Both the position numbers and the translations under genes were made by a program. Below are positions 11,038-24,059 of a DNA stretch of 64,000 nucleotides, in pieces. Origin of the DNA: Exophiala sp. HKRS030 (lineage: Eukaryota; Ascomycota; Eurotiomycetes; Chaetothyriales; Herpotrichiellaceae). Each line of letters opens with the position of its first letter. Positions within the stretch are counted from its first letter, which is position 1. Location of the stretch: assembly GCA_023897205.1 (NCBI GenBank), contig JAHWDD010000007.1:2666001-2730000 (forward strand), given 5' to 3'. The notes beneath the pieces are model-generated. The model made no database searches, had not been told where the DNA came from, and saw only the letters and a list, made by a program, of their open reading frames with translations.

Positions 11038-14000
11038 CTAGACGAAATCAGCCGAATACGAAAATCCTCTGAACTCTTCTTGATGAGCTGGTGAAAGGAC
11101 TGTACAAAATTATGTTAGTAAAACATCAGCTCCATGTGAATAACAATTGAAAACTTACCACTCTGAACGGGTGTCAATACTGGCGTTACACTTGTGAATT
11201 CCGAGTCGAAATTACTCGTGTCTTTTTCGTTCTTGACCGTAGGTTTAAAAGGGGTTGGAACCCTCTTATGATAAATATCATCCCAATTGACTCCCTTGAA
11301 GAAAGGATGGCTCATGATTTCCTGAGCATCTCCTTGACCGCTTCCCAATCGCTGTTCAGGATCGCGGGTCAGAAGTCGTTGTAGAATCGACACGCTGTCA
11401 CGTGGCATGTGAATGGGATACAGTGGTTCATCCGCAAGGATGGCATCGTAAATCTCATCCTCGTCTTCACCACGGAAAGGTGATTGCTGAAGCAACATTT
11501 GATAGATCAAAACACCAAATGCCCACCAATCAACAGCGCGTCCATATTTCTTATCCAAAAGAATCTCGGGAGCCATGAATTCGGGGGTACCGCAGAAAGT
11601 GGATGTGACACTCTTATACCACATATCTTCCTTGCAAAGTCCGTAATCGGCGATCTTAATATGACCGTCCAAAGTGAGCAGAATATTGTCCAATTTCAAG
11701 TCACGATAAATAACACCATTCTCATGGAAATATTTCAGCGCCAGGCATACTTCAGCGGCATAAAATTGTGCTCGCTTGAGCCCGAACTGACCGCGTTGAA
11801 TGTGCAACATCAAATCACCACCAGAAATGTATTCCATGACGAAATAGACCCGAGTTTCCGTCTGGAAGCAAGCGTGCAAGTTCAGTAAAAAGGGGTGTCG
11901 TTCCTTATTGGCGATCAAAAAGACCCGCTTCTCGGATCTGGTCGACTCAACCTCATCATTCTCAATGATGAACTCCTTCTTAAGGACCTTGATTGCATAT
12001 AGCTTCTTGGAGCTTTTGGCCTCTGCTAACATGACTTTTCCAAAGTTACCTTTACCCAAAACGGCCAGAAAATTGAAATGATCGAGCCCAATGCGTGGTC
12101 CTGATCCTCGAGCCGTGGCAGGAGTACCAACTTGTTGGGTAGATGGTGCAGGTTTGACAGGCGCAGGATTATAGGCTTGTTGAGGCTGCGGAGGCTGTTG
12201 CTGAGGTCTTTGTTGTTGTATAATGGCTTGCTGTGGCATTGGATGTTGTGGCATTTGTTGCTGCACCGGCTGCCTATCATATTGTTGATATGCTCGAGGA
12301 TCGTAGGAAGCGTGCTGTGGCTGCTGCTGCTGTTCTGCAACTGGTGGTCTCGCATTCGCATAGCGATCAGCAGGTTGTTTCTGAGGACTATAATCGTTGA
12401 AGTTTTGATTATACTGCTGAGACGAGGGACGGGCTGTGGCAGCCGCAGCGGCTTGTACGGCAGCTGTGGATACTAACCTCTGTTGCTGAGGTCTTTGTTG
12501 TTGCTGTACTTGTGACTGTGGAGGCTGGTTGTACATGGACGCTGCGGCACTCATTGCTGCGGAAGAAGGTTTGGGTTGTTCTTGAAGCTGATCGTACGAC
12601 TGATTGGACATTTGCTGACTCAGGTTGTTCTCCGACGAAGCGAAACTCTGCGTCGGAGAGGTTGGTCCCGGTCTACCAGAGTTCGGTCTCAAAGTCCGAC
12701 CACTCATGCCTGAACTGACGGACGATGATTTGTTGTGATTTTTCGTTCGGGAAATGGTCTCCAAAATCTCATTGGCAACGATCATGGACATACCGCAAAA
12801 GTCCGGAACCAAATGCTGACATTGAGCGTGACAAGTCAGACCGCACTCGGAACATTTCTTTGCATTGCGTCTTCCCAAAGGTAGTAGATAACCACAATGG
12901 CAACACCAATTGGCACCAATATTGGAAAAATTGTCGAAACGATGAGGAATACGATGATTGATCTTCTCCTCGTCCGGATCGGTTTCATAGTTTGCCTTGC
13001 TGATACATTTGGTGACCACTTTCGGGTAGCATTTAGTGTGGCACGTGTACTTGCAATCTGCACACTGCATGCCCGCGGAATACTTGAGAAAATCGCCACA
13101 CAGAGCGCATCGCATGACATTGTAAAATTGTTGTTTGACGAACTTATGGCCTTGTTTTTCGTGTACTTCTTCCTTCTTCTGTCGAACGGCGCCTTGACGA
13201 TTGAGACCGATATCGAAAGGTCGTCGTGCTCCAGTTTGCTTCTGAAAGCTCATGGTAAGGTGGATGCGACCGGCCGGCTCAAGAGAAAACCAGGAATCGA
13301 TCATGACGGGCTGGACATGTTGAGCAAAGCCTGCAGCAGAACCGGCGCCGGCGCCGTCGCCTGGAGGCATATATGGTTGTGAAGGAGCATCGGCCCTCCC
13401 ACCCGCACCGCCATTGGCCATTTTGTCCGCTGATACCCAACCACTTTGTTGGAACTCGGATTCTATTCTTTTCCGTCTCATTTCTTCAGCGATGTCAGAT
13501 ATTCTGATCCATAGAAAACCTATGGGTAAAGGACGATCTCCGGCTTTATCGTAGACTGTCAATTCAATCTCGTTTGCCTTGTCGATATCAACGCTATGCA
13601 CTTCTTCGGTCCACCTGTCGGTTCGAGTGGCTCGTGTTTTTGCGCGAATGTTGTCCTCGACCTTCATGATGACAAAAGTTTCTGGTCCACGGGAGAAGCG
13701 TGAGGAAGCGGCATGATCAACGTCCTTGATAGCATGAATGCGCATTTCTAGGTGACCGGTCAAGGGTTTTCGCATGTTGGGCGCATTGAGACTATCATCT
13801 ATTTGTGGATTAGTGGGGGTGGATATGAAAAGATGAAAAGAATGTCAACAATACCGTCTGCTCCATCTGCGGCATCAATGTCGACATGGAGATCCATGTA
13901 CCTCTTGAGGGCTTGTTTGAGTAACTGAACCTTTTGGTTGCTTTCTATTCGACGACCTTCTGCATCTAATCTGCTTTTTCGATCTCCTTCGTCTTGGTAT

Positions 14001-14658
14001 AGGCGGACCATCTTCTCGATACCGGCTTTGTATTGTTTCTCGACGGACAACTTGAACTCGAGTTGTGACAACATCAATTGAATCTTGGGGCCGAGATAAG
14101 GAGTATCATATTTGATGAGATCTGTCGGAAGGATTAGAGCGAGGACTTAGAGACTGTTAAGATGATCCAACTCACCTAGTTTAGAAAAATTGGGCCTGGC
14201 GGGTGGTTGTGAGGCATTGTAGGGTCGTTGATCAGAGTAGGGAGCGCGCGGAGGCATCATTCCTGTACCACCTTGACTATAGCCACCTGGACCAGGATCT
14301 CCATAATCGGCGTGATCGTTGGGATAATAACCTCGAGGTTCTTTGGGTGGAGGGGCAGGGGCGTTTCCACCTTGGTATAGTCGTTGATTTCGATCGGGTG
14401 ACGGGTATCCTTGACCACCATGTGCAGGCGGGGAGGAGGGCCATCGCCACTTTCGCCGTGCTTACGGATTTGCAGTTCTCGTAGCTTGTCTTCTAGATAG
14501 GTGATGTTTCTCCTGCCGTCTTTGATGTTGCTATCGACACGTGCCTGGACAGCGGCATTGGAGGTGGACTGTCGCATGTGAGTTGCGGCATTGATAAGAG
14601 CCTTTTCTCTTTCGATCTTCCGAAAGACCTCGGCGATGGCTTGATCGGTATCACCCAT
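11038..14658 (-). CDS. PKC1: Protein kinase C (Pkc1/PkcA)
   Basis: Minus-strand exons 14658-14176, 14121-13855, 13798-11159 and 11099-11038. Domain order is HR1a ([17 protein letters not shown]...), a Pro/Gly-rich linker, HR1b ([19 protein letters not shown]...), C2 ([15 protein letters not shown]...), two C1 zinc modules ([17 protein letters not shown]... and [17 protein letters not shown]...), a long Gln/Pro-rich linker, then the AGC kinase domain ([27 protein letters not shown], activation loop [10 protein letters not shown]). The short last exon supplies the hydrophobic motif [11 protein letters not shown]. Pkc1 acts downstream of Rho1 at the plasma membrane in the cell-wall-integrity pathway. 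The frame changes at GGGG 14430-14433 in the linker after HR1a; one added base gives [12 protein letters not shown] and 1150 residues in total, close to the family norm. Start ATG 14658 fits the conserved N-terminus; an in-frame ATG at 14772 is less likely. Confidence 0.95.
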
Positions 14659-16643
14659 GATGGGTTGTGATGTGGAGGATTGAGAGGAAAAAGGTGGGAT
14701 GGTGGTGGTGGTTGAGAGATTGTCGGGCTGGGGCTTCAGTGGGTGTGGGTATGAGATGTCATGGCCAAGCAAGGTATTGTTATTGTAGTGGGTGCACTGG
14801 GTGGTGACTAGTGGTGGTGACTAGTTAGTTAGGACCGAGTGCAGGTGGGATGGAGAGGTGAGCCACCAAAAGTGGCATTTGTTGTTGTGGGCAAGGCGGA
14901 GGAGGATTGGCGAGGATGAGACTACAGGCAGAGCAGAGGGAGGGACGATGACCGGTGATGGTGATATGGAAGTACCGGACAAGTGAGAGAGATCAAGAGG
15001 AAGAATGGATGAGTAGCAGCAGGCGGCGGCGATGATGATGGTGATAATGATGACAATGATGGGAGGGAGGAGAGAATTGCGTGTTGGTCTTTGACTCTTG
15101 ACTCTTGACGTTTGAGTGTTAGCCCACATTTATCGATTGTGGGTATGGAGTAGTACGGAGGGCTTTGGCAATAACATAGCCACTGGAGGGGCATAGGTAT
15201 CATAGGTACTATAGGGACCATCCGATAGGGGCCATGACACTGCCCTCGGGGGACCAAGTTACTTCGTTATGAATCCGTCTCACTGAGGTAAAGGTAGTTA
15301 AAATGGCGAGGGATTATGTGTGGCGAGCATGGGGTACTTGGATACCTAGGTGCCCAAGGGCCTACCTAATCAACCGACCCGACCACCCAAGTGGCGACTC
15401 CAGTTTACCTGTTGGTCATGAAGTGGTTAGGCGTCGACTCCCTCCAATCCAAGCATAAGGAGCCACTCTAGTTAACCACTTGGGTACAGAGAGGTCCTCA
15501 GCCCATCTCCATCGAGTAGGTACCACCGGGAAAAATGAGACGTCAAAACCCGATCAACAAAACGAACACGCAATTGTTCAATCGTTCCCCCACTAACTAC
15601 TTACAACCCCTTGGGCGTCTCCCGTGATTGACCAAGGTAGCAATTAGTCGTGAATAACTAAATATATGTGATTCCCTAATAGATGCCTAACAAATTAAAG
15701 ACCTTTTAATACCCCGGTACATTTAATTGGCTACTAGGCTGTGTATCTAACGTATTTGTATTCTTCAATCTCAAATCTCAATCTTAATGAACCCCGGGGC
15801 AAATACTGCTCGCGTCAACAAACCCAACGAGGTTACCGAGTCTTGTTGTACTTGGCTCTGGTACCTATCTGCTTCCATTGAGAGACATTGCTATGGTTAG
15901 AGTTTGACGGGAGGGGAAGCGGGGAGGGGAGTGACAACGGCATCAGGGCAGAGCGTACAGGGCTACAAGCCAAGGGCCTTAGCCCAGGTGCCTAGGGAAC
16001 CCTGGGGACGTCTGAAGGCTTAGGCGTCCAATGGCCCGTAAGGCAGATGCTTTAGGTGTAAACATTGAACCATAGGCTCAGGTAAGTGACTAGTTAACTA
16101 ACGTTAGTACCTACCTACTAGGTAGGAGATGGCCATACCCCAACCGACCCTCGCCAGCTAAACGACCGCTTACGGACAATTGACAAATGGAACAGGCAAT
16201 CTACTCATCATCGCACAAAGAGTACAAGTTGGGCATCAATAACAAGTCAACAACAACTGCAAAGACGAAGAGACAGTGACAAGCTAAGCTTGTTACATAA
16301 CTCATCAGGTCCCCTGCAAGCCCATGACAACCAGGGCTGAAGTTGTCATCCGACATGGAACCCAGATACCCTGGCCCTGGTCTACATAAGTGGTCCCCAG
16401 CCCTGGTCACTCGATCCGTCATCGAGGGGTAAAAACCCGTCGACTGTCGAGTCAAGTGCTTGTTATGATTCAGAGACTGTGATGAAACTCCTGATAAACT
16501 TGGTCGTAACCACTCAAGCAGTCAAACCGCATGACAATAGGGAACACAGGCAGGCCACAGAGCATTGTACGAGGCAATCGACCATTCCTTGAGCCCTGTG
16601 CCAGTATCTGTTACGGTAAGTACTGTATGGCTACTAAATACCT

Positions 16644-16661
16644 TACCTACCTAGGTAGGTA
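16644..16661. repeat. 18-bp perfect palindrome centred on CCTAGG
   Basis: TACCTACCTAGGTAGGTA reads the same on both strands. Related partial copies occur at about 15342-15353 (tacctaggtgcc) and 16108-16126 (acctacctactaggtagg). Confidence 0.85.
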
Positions 16662-17237
16662 CCAATAGGCATTGGGATGCCCGGGTCAGCAGTGAAGCCT
16701 AAGCAGGCCCCATTAGGTGCCTACGACCCCTCGAACCCTTCCATCGATAAGCACACAACACAATACATACCAACTCCAGCACCTGGAATCAACTATTAGA
16801 TAGTGACCTACGGGAGTAAATGCAGGCTACGACCAACTATAAACCCAACCAAGGGTATCCATGGATCCCTCTACAAGGTCAACGCCATCTACTCCCTTCT
16901 CGGCGCGGTAGAGTGTACCACGCCTGCCCCTCGACATCAAAACCGTAACCAAGACCCAGCATTTACAAATGTACCTACTCCGTACATACGAAGAGAGGGA
17001 AAAAAAAAGAAACCCACAAACAAGCTTGCCTGCTTGTCTGCTTGCCTACTTGCCTTGCCTCCTCCACGTCCACCACACACGGTGTTCGTTCCACCCCCTC
17101 CATCCACCCGGAACTGTCGCCTCGAATTCCGAACCAGACGCTCGAGGAGAACAAATCTGTATGGAGTAGTTAGGTGTTAGGTAGGTAGGGAGTTAGAAGT
17201 GTGTCTCGTGGGTGCCGCGTTGCCGCTCAAATGCCGA

Positions 17238-17260
17238 GTATGGAGTACTGTACTCCGTAC
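17238..17260. repeat. Inverted repeat built from TACTCCGTAC
   Basis: Arms GTATGGAGTAC (17238-17248) and GTACTCCGTAC (17250-17260) are separated by one base and pair with a single mismatch. Further TACTCCGTA copies lie near 16979 and 17331 in the same tract. Confidence 0.8.
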
Positions 17261-18148
17261 ATACCTACTAGCACTAGTAAAATAGTTTAGGTACATAATG
17301 TAGCTATACTAGGCAACTATCTATAGTGGTACTCCGTACGCGAGACAGGAGGAATTCTTCAAGTTTGTTTGTTTGTTAGTTAGTTAGTTACTATAATTAC
17401 TTGGTATATTGACCCAACCAACTAGTTAGAATTGAGTAGGCGTGTTTCCCCCACTGATGCGATCTCATGCGAGCATCACCCCATGCCATGCCATGCCTTG
17501 CCATACCTTGTCCACAATGACGACGATGGCGGTGGTGATGGCGGTGGAGGTGGGATTGGTAGTCGTATTTTTTTCGTTTCTTTTTTTTTTTCGTTTCGTT
17601 GTTATGGTAGCATCGATGCGGCTGAGAAACCGTTGCATCTCGAGGCTCCATACTGACCTGACTGGAGTATGCGTACATGCAGTACAGCAACTCGGATTGC
17701 GCTCTTCGGATTGCACACAAGTGCAACGACACTGACTAACGTAACTAGGTACTTGACCAACTAACTCAAGAGTCAAGACTCAACAGGCACATGGCTGCCA
17801 GTGGGATGGGTGGGCACTGGGGCACTGGGACACTGGGACACCCTTGAATTTTTGGATACGAGGCTTATATTCCAGCTTGTGGTTCGGACTCGCACTGCAT
17901 ATACATATGTAGGAGTAGGACACAGAGTACTCCGTTCACATGTACAAGAAGGCGAGGTCTATTGTCCGACGTGGTTCAAAAATAGACTGGTTGAGGACCT
18001 GAGGAGCGAAGACCCAACAGCTGGAGTGGTATCCGTTGTGCCTCATATTACGTACAGACATGGAAACATCCAATCAACCCTCTCATCTGGCTTATTGTGA
18101 AGCCAGTCTCAATTGATCTATCTGACCACCTGGTCGCCAGCCTTTTGC

Positions 18149-21100
18149 TTATTCTGCTACTGGAGGCACAGTGCTCATGACACCGCGACCGAAGAACTCC
18201 CCCACCGTTCCAAACCGGTTTGTACTTCGAGAGAGAGCCGACTTGAACAACTCGTGTTGTTCTGCACTCTCAACCTGTTGTCTTCGGATCGCCTTGATCG
18301 TGTCATTGCCTGGTTTGCAGATTGGACAATCCACCTTGTCGTCCTCATCCATGCCGATGCCTGGTTTGTTCAGGCATTCTTGATGGAACGAGTGTTTGCA
18401 CATGAAGTGAACCGTAGGGAGTGTCAGATTTCGCCCACACGACGAGCATCGCCGCGTCTGGAACGCAACTGGCTTTGTTTCCAGATCTGATAACTCCGAT
18501 TTCTTCGCTGCTGTTTCCGTTCGATAGGATTCGATCAATCGCCTGTTCGATTGAATCTCTTTCCTCTCTCGAGAGATGTTCTCCGAGAGATACGTCTTCA
18601 CCATCCCCATTGTCACTGCTCCACCTTGCGAAAGAACCTTGACCACCTGAAGAGGTGCCATCAGATTTTCCTCGTTGATTCGCCGTAGCACGTTCTGCAG
18701 CTCTTCCTTGACCCCGGCTTCTTTGAGAACTTCTACCGATGAAGAAAAATACCCAAGAGCAAGAGGATACAAGCTCGGATCTTCAGAGCCATACTTTCGA
18801 AGCGCCGAGATGGCTCCAGATGTGTCCTTGGCCGATGTATAAGACCGAAATATGTCGGCGTATAGACCTGCTCGTTCACGCACTAGTGTTGTCCCCGTCG
18901 GGAATCTCGATAATGATGATATGAGCAAGACGTTCGATGTGTCGATTGCCGCTCCGTCAGCGCCTTTGCTATCTGCGATCAACCCTGTAGCTTTTGCCTG
19001 CCACTGAGTTTTGGAGTTGGCATCATCCGCATTGTTGGAAGCCTCGAGATACATTTCAAATAGCGTGGTCGACAAATCTGCTTGGTCTTGTTTCGACAAG
19101 TTGTCTTGTTGGATCAACGCTTCCAAGAACGTGATGAATTGCGAAGGGTGGGCAAGAAATGATGGAAACGCCGTTCGCGGTCGTGGTATCGGGTATGCTG
19201 GAATTTGCTCGACTTCCTCCGTCACCTGATTTCCTTCCTCCGTAGTTGCCTCTGTGGTTGCTTCTGGCTCTTTACTTGATCGATGCATAAAAGGAACTGT
19301 CCACAATGCCGAGAGACTTTGGAAAGTACCTCCGCCGCTTTGTGCCTGCACCTCGGCCACTGCGGGTACGTCTTCCTTAGGTTTGTAGCGGCCAGTGTAG
19401 TATTCGATAAAGAGTTTGGTCGCTTCGTCTGGGCAGTGCTCAATAAGACTGCGCGCATATTTCATAAGTACAGGGTACGCCGTCTCCGGCTCCAATCGCC
19501 AGATATACTGCAAGGCTTCCGCATACTTTTTCGAGTCTTCGATCAGAATATCGATCACCACTTCATTTTCACCATGCTTGGTAGCCAAATAAGCAGCTTG
19601 CTCGAAATAGCCACCCTGTCGACACATAGCGATAGCTGTCTCAACGTCAAACTTGGCACTTCCAGGAGTGCGTATAAATGCATCCAGCTTCTCCGTGTCC
19701 TTCAGCTTTGCGTAGCAATTCAACAATAATGTTGTGTGGTCTGCGGTTGCTCGGTCGTGGTCGTGAAGTTCCTCCAGATAGTCAATGAGGTTGTGAATCC
19801 TTTGAGTGTCCAGAAATCTTCGGATAACTTGAGATGGCTCCGTGTTGTCAATAGCCCGTAGATATTGCTGCATAGCTGTGTCAAAGTCCCCCTTCTGGTA
19901 AAGATAGTCTCCATATTTCCTGAAGATGATGTTCTGTTGAATCTTGTCGGCACCGAATTTCTGGGCCAAATTAATGGCATAAATATAGAGGTTTCGTTGG
20001 TAGAGAATTTCGAGTTTCTGTTGCAAAGTCTTCTCCTGATACCGGTATAGCTGGTGCGTGTTAGTCATCGCTTGTCTCGTCGTGTCGGTCCTAGCTCACC
20101 TTGCCGTCCATCGTCAGAAGGAACAATTCCCCCATTCCACAAAGATATCTTTGACCTGAGCGGGGAGAGACTCAGTATGGGCAATATACTTTAGGTCTGT
20201 GTCAAGAAGAGTGAAGGACGAGCTACTGAATAGCTCATCAATTTCATCACCTCCCAGACGTCGAAAAGTCTTGGACTTGGATACCTGGGCCACTCGAGGT
20301 GGACAAACAAGTCCAACGTATTCTTTAAAGACTTTGACAATCTTCTTCGGTCCCTCAAATGCGTAACTCGGGCCCCGACCATTTGGGCCATAGTAGTAAA
20401 CAGCATCCTCTCTTGCAACAATAATGTCTCCAGTTTCTGGATCATGCGTCATGCATCCAACAATGGCCCCTCTATTATCGACTGTCCTTACAGGCTGACC
20501 TTGACCTTTACCTGAGATAACAAGACTGCATATCCGAGCCGTGTTGGCAATGTATAGAGTTTTTGTCGTTCCTTGCCGGACCTCCAATCCCGTGACGGGA
20601 TCCTCGGATTCGTAGACGGTCCTTTGCTTGGTTCCACGATCATGGATGAAGTCGCCTCTGATCACAGTGACCGAGCCATTGGCAAACCCGACTGCCACCT
20701 GACTGAGATCGTCCAGGACGACCAGAGCTGACGCCTATATTGGTTCAGTATGTCAAGAAGACTTTGCATGCAACTCAATCACGTACAGGGAATTGTCTTC
20801 TTCCATTTTGTACTCCTACAGTGCAGAGCAGTTTCGGCCCTCCTGTCTTCTTCTCGATTTTGTCCAACGCCCATACCTTCAACGCAGGCTCCGCAGATAA
20901 ATTTTCCGACAAGGTGACCAGGTAAGAAGTTCCAGGAACGTGGCGAATGTGGGTTATGGATGCATCTGATGTGTCGGAAGCCTGAAAGGTGCGGACGACT
21001 TTCAGAGCACGCGAGAGCACACGGACTGTGCCATTAGAGGATCCGAGGAATATGGATTCGGAGCCCGTCGCCAGGGATATTACATCGGACTAGCAGGATG

Positions 21101-21227
21101 TCAGTCATGGACGTGTAAAGCAAGAGGAGTCGCAAACATCAAAAACATATGAGCCATCCTCGTCTGCAGGAACCGGCAATTGCGAGACGTTGAAGAAGGG
21201 GAAGGCTTTCCAGCTTGTAAGAGCCAT
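18149..21227 (-). CDS. VPS11: Vacuolar protein sorting protein Vps11 (Pep5), RING-H2
   Basis: Minus-strand exons 21227-21138, 21089-20787, 20734-20100 and 20050-18149. The N-terminal half is a WD-like beta-propeller (SDVISLATGSESIFLGSSNG..., VAVGFANGSVTVIRGDF). The middle is an alpha-solenoid with clathrin-type repeats (YGDYLYQKGDFDTAMQQYL). The C-terminus holds a RING-H2 finger, CSSCGRNLTLPTVHFMCKHS...C..C. Vps11 is a core subunit of the HOPS and CORVET tethering complexes at vacuole and endosome. Exon 3 runs out of frame at CCCCC 20129-20133; one added base gives FVEWGELFLLTMDGK, followed at once by a valid gtgagc donor, and 976 residues in total. A Thr/Glu-rich insert (ATTEATTEEGNQVTEE) sits in the solenoid. 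Product and gene boundaries are secure. Confidence 0.94.
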
Positions 21228-21747
21228 TGTCTTTGTCACCTGTGTGAGAAGTGCGTAACCACTAGAAGCTCCATGTCTTCATGGTTTTGTCAAGAAAGAG
21301 GCCTGGTGCACAAGTTGTTTTGCCCGCCTTGTGCGTTGACGGTGTGATGGGAACCTGGTACCTTTGGGGTGCTGGTGTCAAACAGTGTGTAATTCTAATG
21401 CGGGCGTGCTTGGTGACGTCCTCCCGAGGAGCTGCCGAAGAGCAGACATCAAGTTTCACGAGAACTATACCGTAGATCTTATAATCACTACTGACTCTAA
21501 TAATCGCTCTGTCATGAACTCGTTGAGATATCCTTTCGGTACGATATATCTGATAATTACAAATCTCTATTTCCTCTCAGCTAAGTATGATCCAACCTCG
21601 GATCACGTGGCTCGGATCACCAGCATTCCTACTGGTAACAAGATATACATTAGGTACAACGGCCACTGAGGTAGGCATATTTACAATCAGTCATAATCAT
21701 TCATTCACATCGTGCACTGTCCAGCAGTGGATTGCCCTCCCCGTGCT
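21228..21747. other. Intergenic, VPS11 promoter
   Basis: About 520 bp between the tandem minus-strand genes VPS11 and the pepsin-like gene. A GATCACGTGG box lies near 21600. No gene is seen. Confidence 0.45.
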
Positions 21748-24059
21748 TCATTGCTCCCAGCTAAACCGCGCACGATGTGCCGCCGGTCGCACTTGTTGAA
21801 TGACTGGTTGCTCCTCGGCAACAGAGGTTAGACCTTGCTCAACGAACCTGCTTCCAGTGCTAGGCGACCTTGATGGAGGACGTCCGTTGAGCTGTGGGAC
21901 AAGAAAATTGCCATATCGACCACTATTTGTCGATGAGCTTGAATTTGATCCATCCGCAGGTTGGTTCGGCGAAGCTGTCCTTGTCATTTCTTCTGGTGAT
22001 ACTGGGCTGGGGCCAGCGTGACTGTCACTCGACCTGGGAGATTGGCCTGCACCGCCATTGGCATGTACCGGACTGATCGCTGCTTCACCCGAGGAAATGG
22101 TTCCGAACCCATGGCTATGTCTTGGAGAATAAGGACTGACCCCACTGCTTTGTCGCTCATTTGACTCGTTGGGAGAGTATGGTGGAACGGGTGAGGCTGA
22201 TCGCTGACTCCCGTGTGCCGCGTTCATCGCCGCAGCTTCTGCAGCTTTGGCCCGAATATCTTGAGGATCAAGCTCTGCTGGGTTTCGGGGTCGTTTCTAG
22301 AGGACGCCGTACGCCCTTGTCCTCTACCGGCGAGGAATTCCGATGAAACTTCTTCTGCTGCCGCCATCTCGACTGGCACGTTGCCTGAAAGTTCGAATCG
22401 ACTGTGGCCGGAGTCGGCAGGCACTTCGACAGGATGGCGCTTGTCAGCAAGTAGTTCCGAAACTGATGTTTTCGAGTCCGGGGTTCGATGTAGCCGATTA
22501 AAGAGACTCCGTCCCCTTGTCTTCTCTTCATTTGACTCGTCACGGGTTCTCTTCTTACGAATACAAAAGTACCATATGGCACCCGCGAGCAATATTATAC
22601 CTATTGCTGCACCAATTGCAATGCCAACCTTTGCTCCTGTGGACAAGGATGAATCAGCTGGAATAATTGGCCCTGGCCAGATACTGTTTTCTGGACGATT
22701 TATCGACTGAAGGTTGACAGTATTCACAGCCTCTTCGCTAAAGACCGCTTGAGAGATTGAGAAATTGTTGCGTTCGTAATCCACGGTAAGATATGTTTCC
22801 TGCAGAAATGCCCGTCCGATAGCATATTGGGATGAGCTTGCAGCTTTGCGCAGTGGAAAGTAATTCGTCGGAGGAGAAGTGAAGGTAGCATTAAGATTTG
22901 GAAATGGATATGATAGCTGAAGATTAAAAGCGTTGTAGGGTATGGTGATGTCGAGGGTCTCATCAGAGCCAGGCAGATTACCAAGTGAAAAAGTAAATGT
23001 CAAACCCCATGCGGTGAGGTTGGCTGGTGATGAGGTATTGTCGAACACGTATAGCTCGAGGTTGTCATCGTAGGTCAGATTCAGGGCGCTGGCTATATTG
23101 TCACAGACTGGTTCCGGCATCCAAAGGAACGGCGTGGAAGAATCGATCGTGTACAGCTCAGCTAGTGATTCATCCTGAAGTGAAGCAGGATTTGATCCCC
23201 AATTTGAGGGCAGTCCATTGCCTGATGACGAGACTGTAATGGAATTGATGGCAATCACAGGTGCATACCCTGAGCTCAAGGTGAAGGTCAAGTTGTTTGG
23301 TACGAAGCGGCTGGTATCTACACCTCCTAGGACAAGTGAGGCGGGTACGCTTTTGAGACCTATGTGTTTCTGTCAGTACCCGATTAAATATCATACAGTC
23401 GTTTACTCACGATATGACGCTCCCGCCGTGTAACCATAGCTATGACTCGGGATAAGGCTGCCGTTCTGTACCAGGCTCGACAATAGTGGTAGTTCATTCT
23501 GCGTGCCATTGAACCGGGTTTGTTGAACTCCCAAGCCCAACGTTCCAATCCAATCGTTGGTCGAGTTTACCAGAGCTATAATTTGATTGGGAGTTTCCAC
23601 CTTGTCCTCCAGATAGATCGTGTCCAGCCCGTAATATCCAATGCTCGAGTCTCCGGTGTCAAGCTGATAAAAGCCATCTTCCGCAAAGGTACTCGAATCG
23701 TTCGAGTAGAATAGACCACCTCTTAGTGTTGCACATGTTGATGTTCCGTCGCACCCTGCGGGACCAACAACCCAAGTCTCTTGTCTTAACGTGTTGGGCA
23801 AGACCGCAAGGTATTGCTGTGGTGTACCGACACGGATACTGATGGTAGACCAAGCCCCGTCATAACCAAGAAATCCCGGGCTCGTCGTCGCGACAATGGG
23901 TTGAGGACTCTTTGATGCCGCAAGAGATAGTGTCAGAAGGCAACTAAAGAGGAAAATAGTCGTCCCCAGATTTGATGGCGTCGTCGCCAGGAAGTGCAGG
24001 TTGCTGAAAGAGCGCATCCTCTCGCCGTGGATGGCCTTCACCTCAACATGCCGCAGCAC
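21748..24059 (-). CDS. Membrane-anchored pepsin-like (A1 fold) protein, probably inactive
   Basis: Exons 24059-23411 and 23359-21748 on the minus strand; intron gtgagt...tag. A hydrophobic signal segment (TTIFLFSCLLTLSLA) precedes the A1 fold. The first lobe aligns with aspartic proteases around WSTISIRVGTPQQYLAVLPNT, where the catalytic DTG is replaced by PNT. The second lobe keeps an Asp in YTIDSSTPFLWMP. Many N-glycosylation sequons are present. After the fold comes one transmembrane helix (IGAAIGIILLAGAIWYFCI), a basic stop-transfer RKKR and a long Ser/Pro-rich cytoplasmic tail. The frame shifts at GGGG 22287-22290; one added base gives DPRNPAELDPQDIRAKAAEA and extends the tail to 21748, 753 residues in total. 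The topology suggests a wall- or surface-sensing role, which is inference. The start may be the internal ATG at 24017. Confidence 0.82.

Larger units (their letters stand above)
14659..18148. other. 3.5 kb gene-free tract upstream of PKC1
   Basis: VPS11 and PKC1 are in tandem on the minus strand, so this holds the VPS11 3' flank and the PKC1 promoter and long 5' leader. ORFs such as 16803-17180 and 17442-17735 have no recognisable product. The sequence is rich in simple motifs: cttgcctgcttgtctgcttg-type repeats (about 17022-17056), gttagttagttag (17371-17388), and palindromes centred on CCTAGG or built from TACTCCGTA. The length and motif density suggest either complex regulation or an unannotated non-coding transcript. 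Confidence 0.5.

Noticed and set aside
16803..17180. 125-residue plus-strand ORF in the PKC1 upstream tract
   Set aside because: Low-complexity Leu/Pro-rich translation of simple repeats; no conserved pattern.
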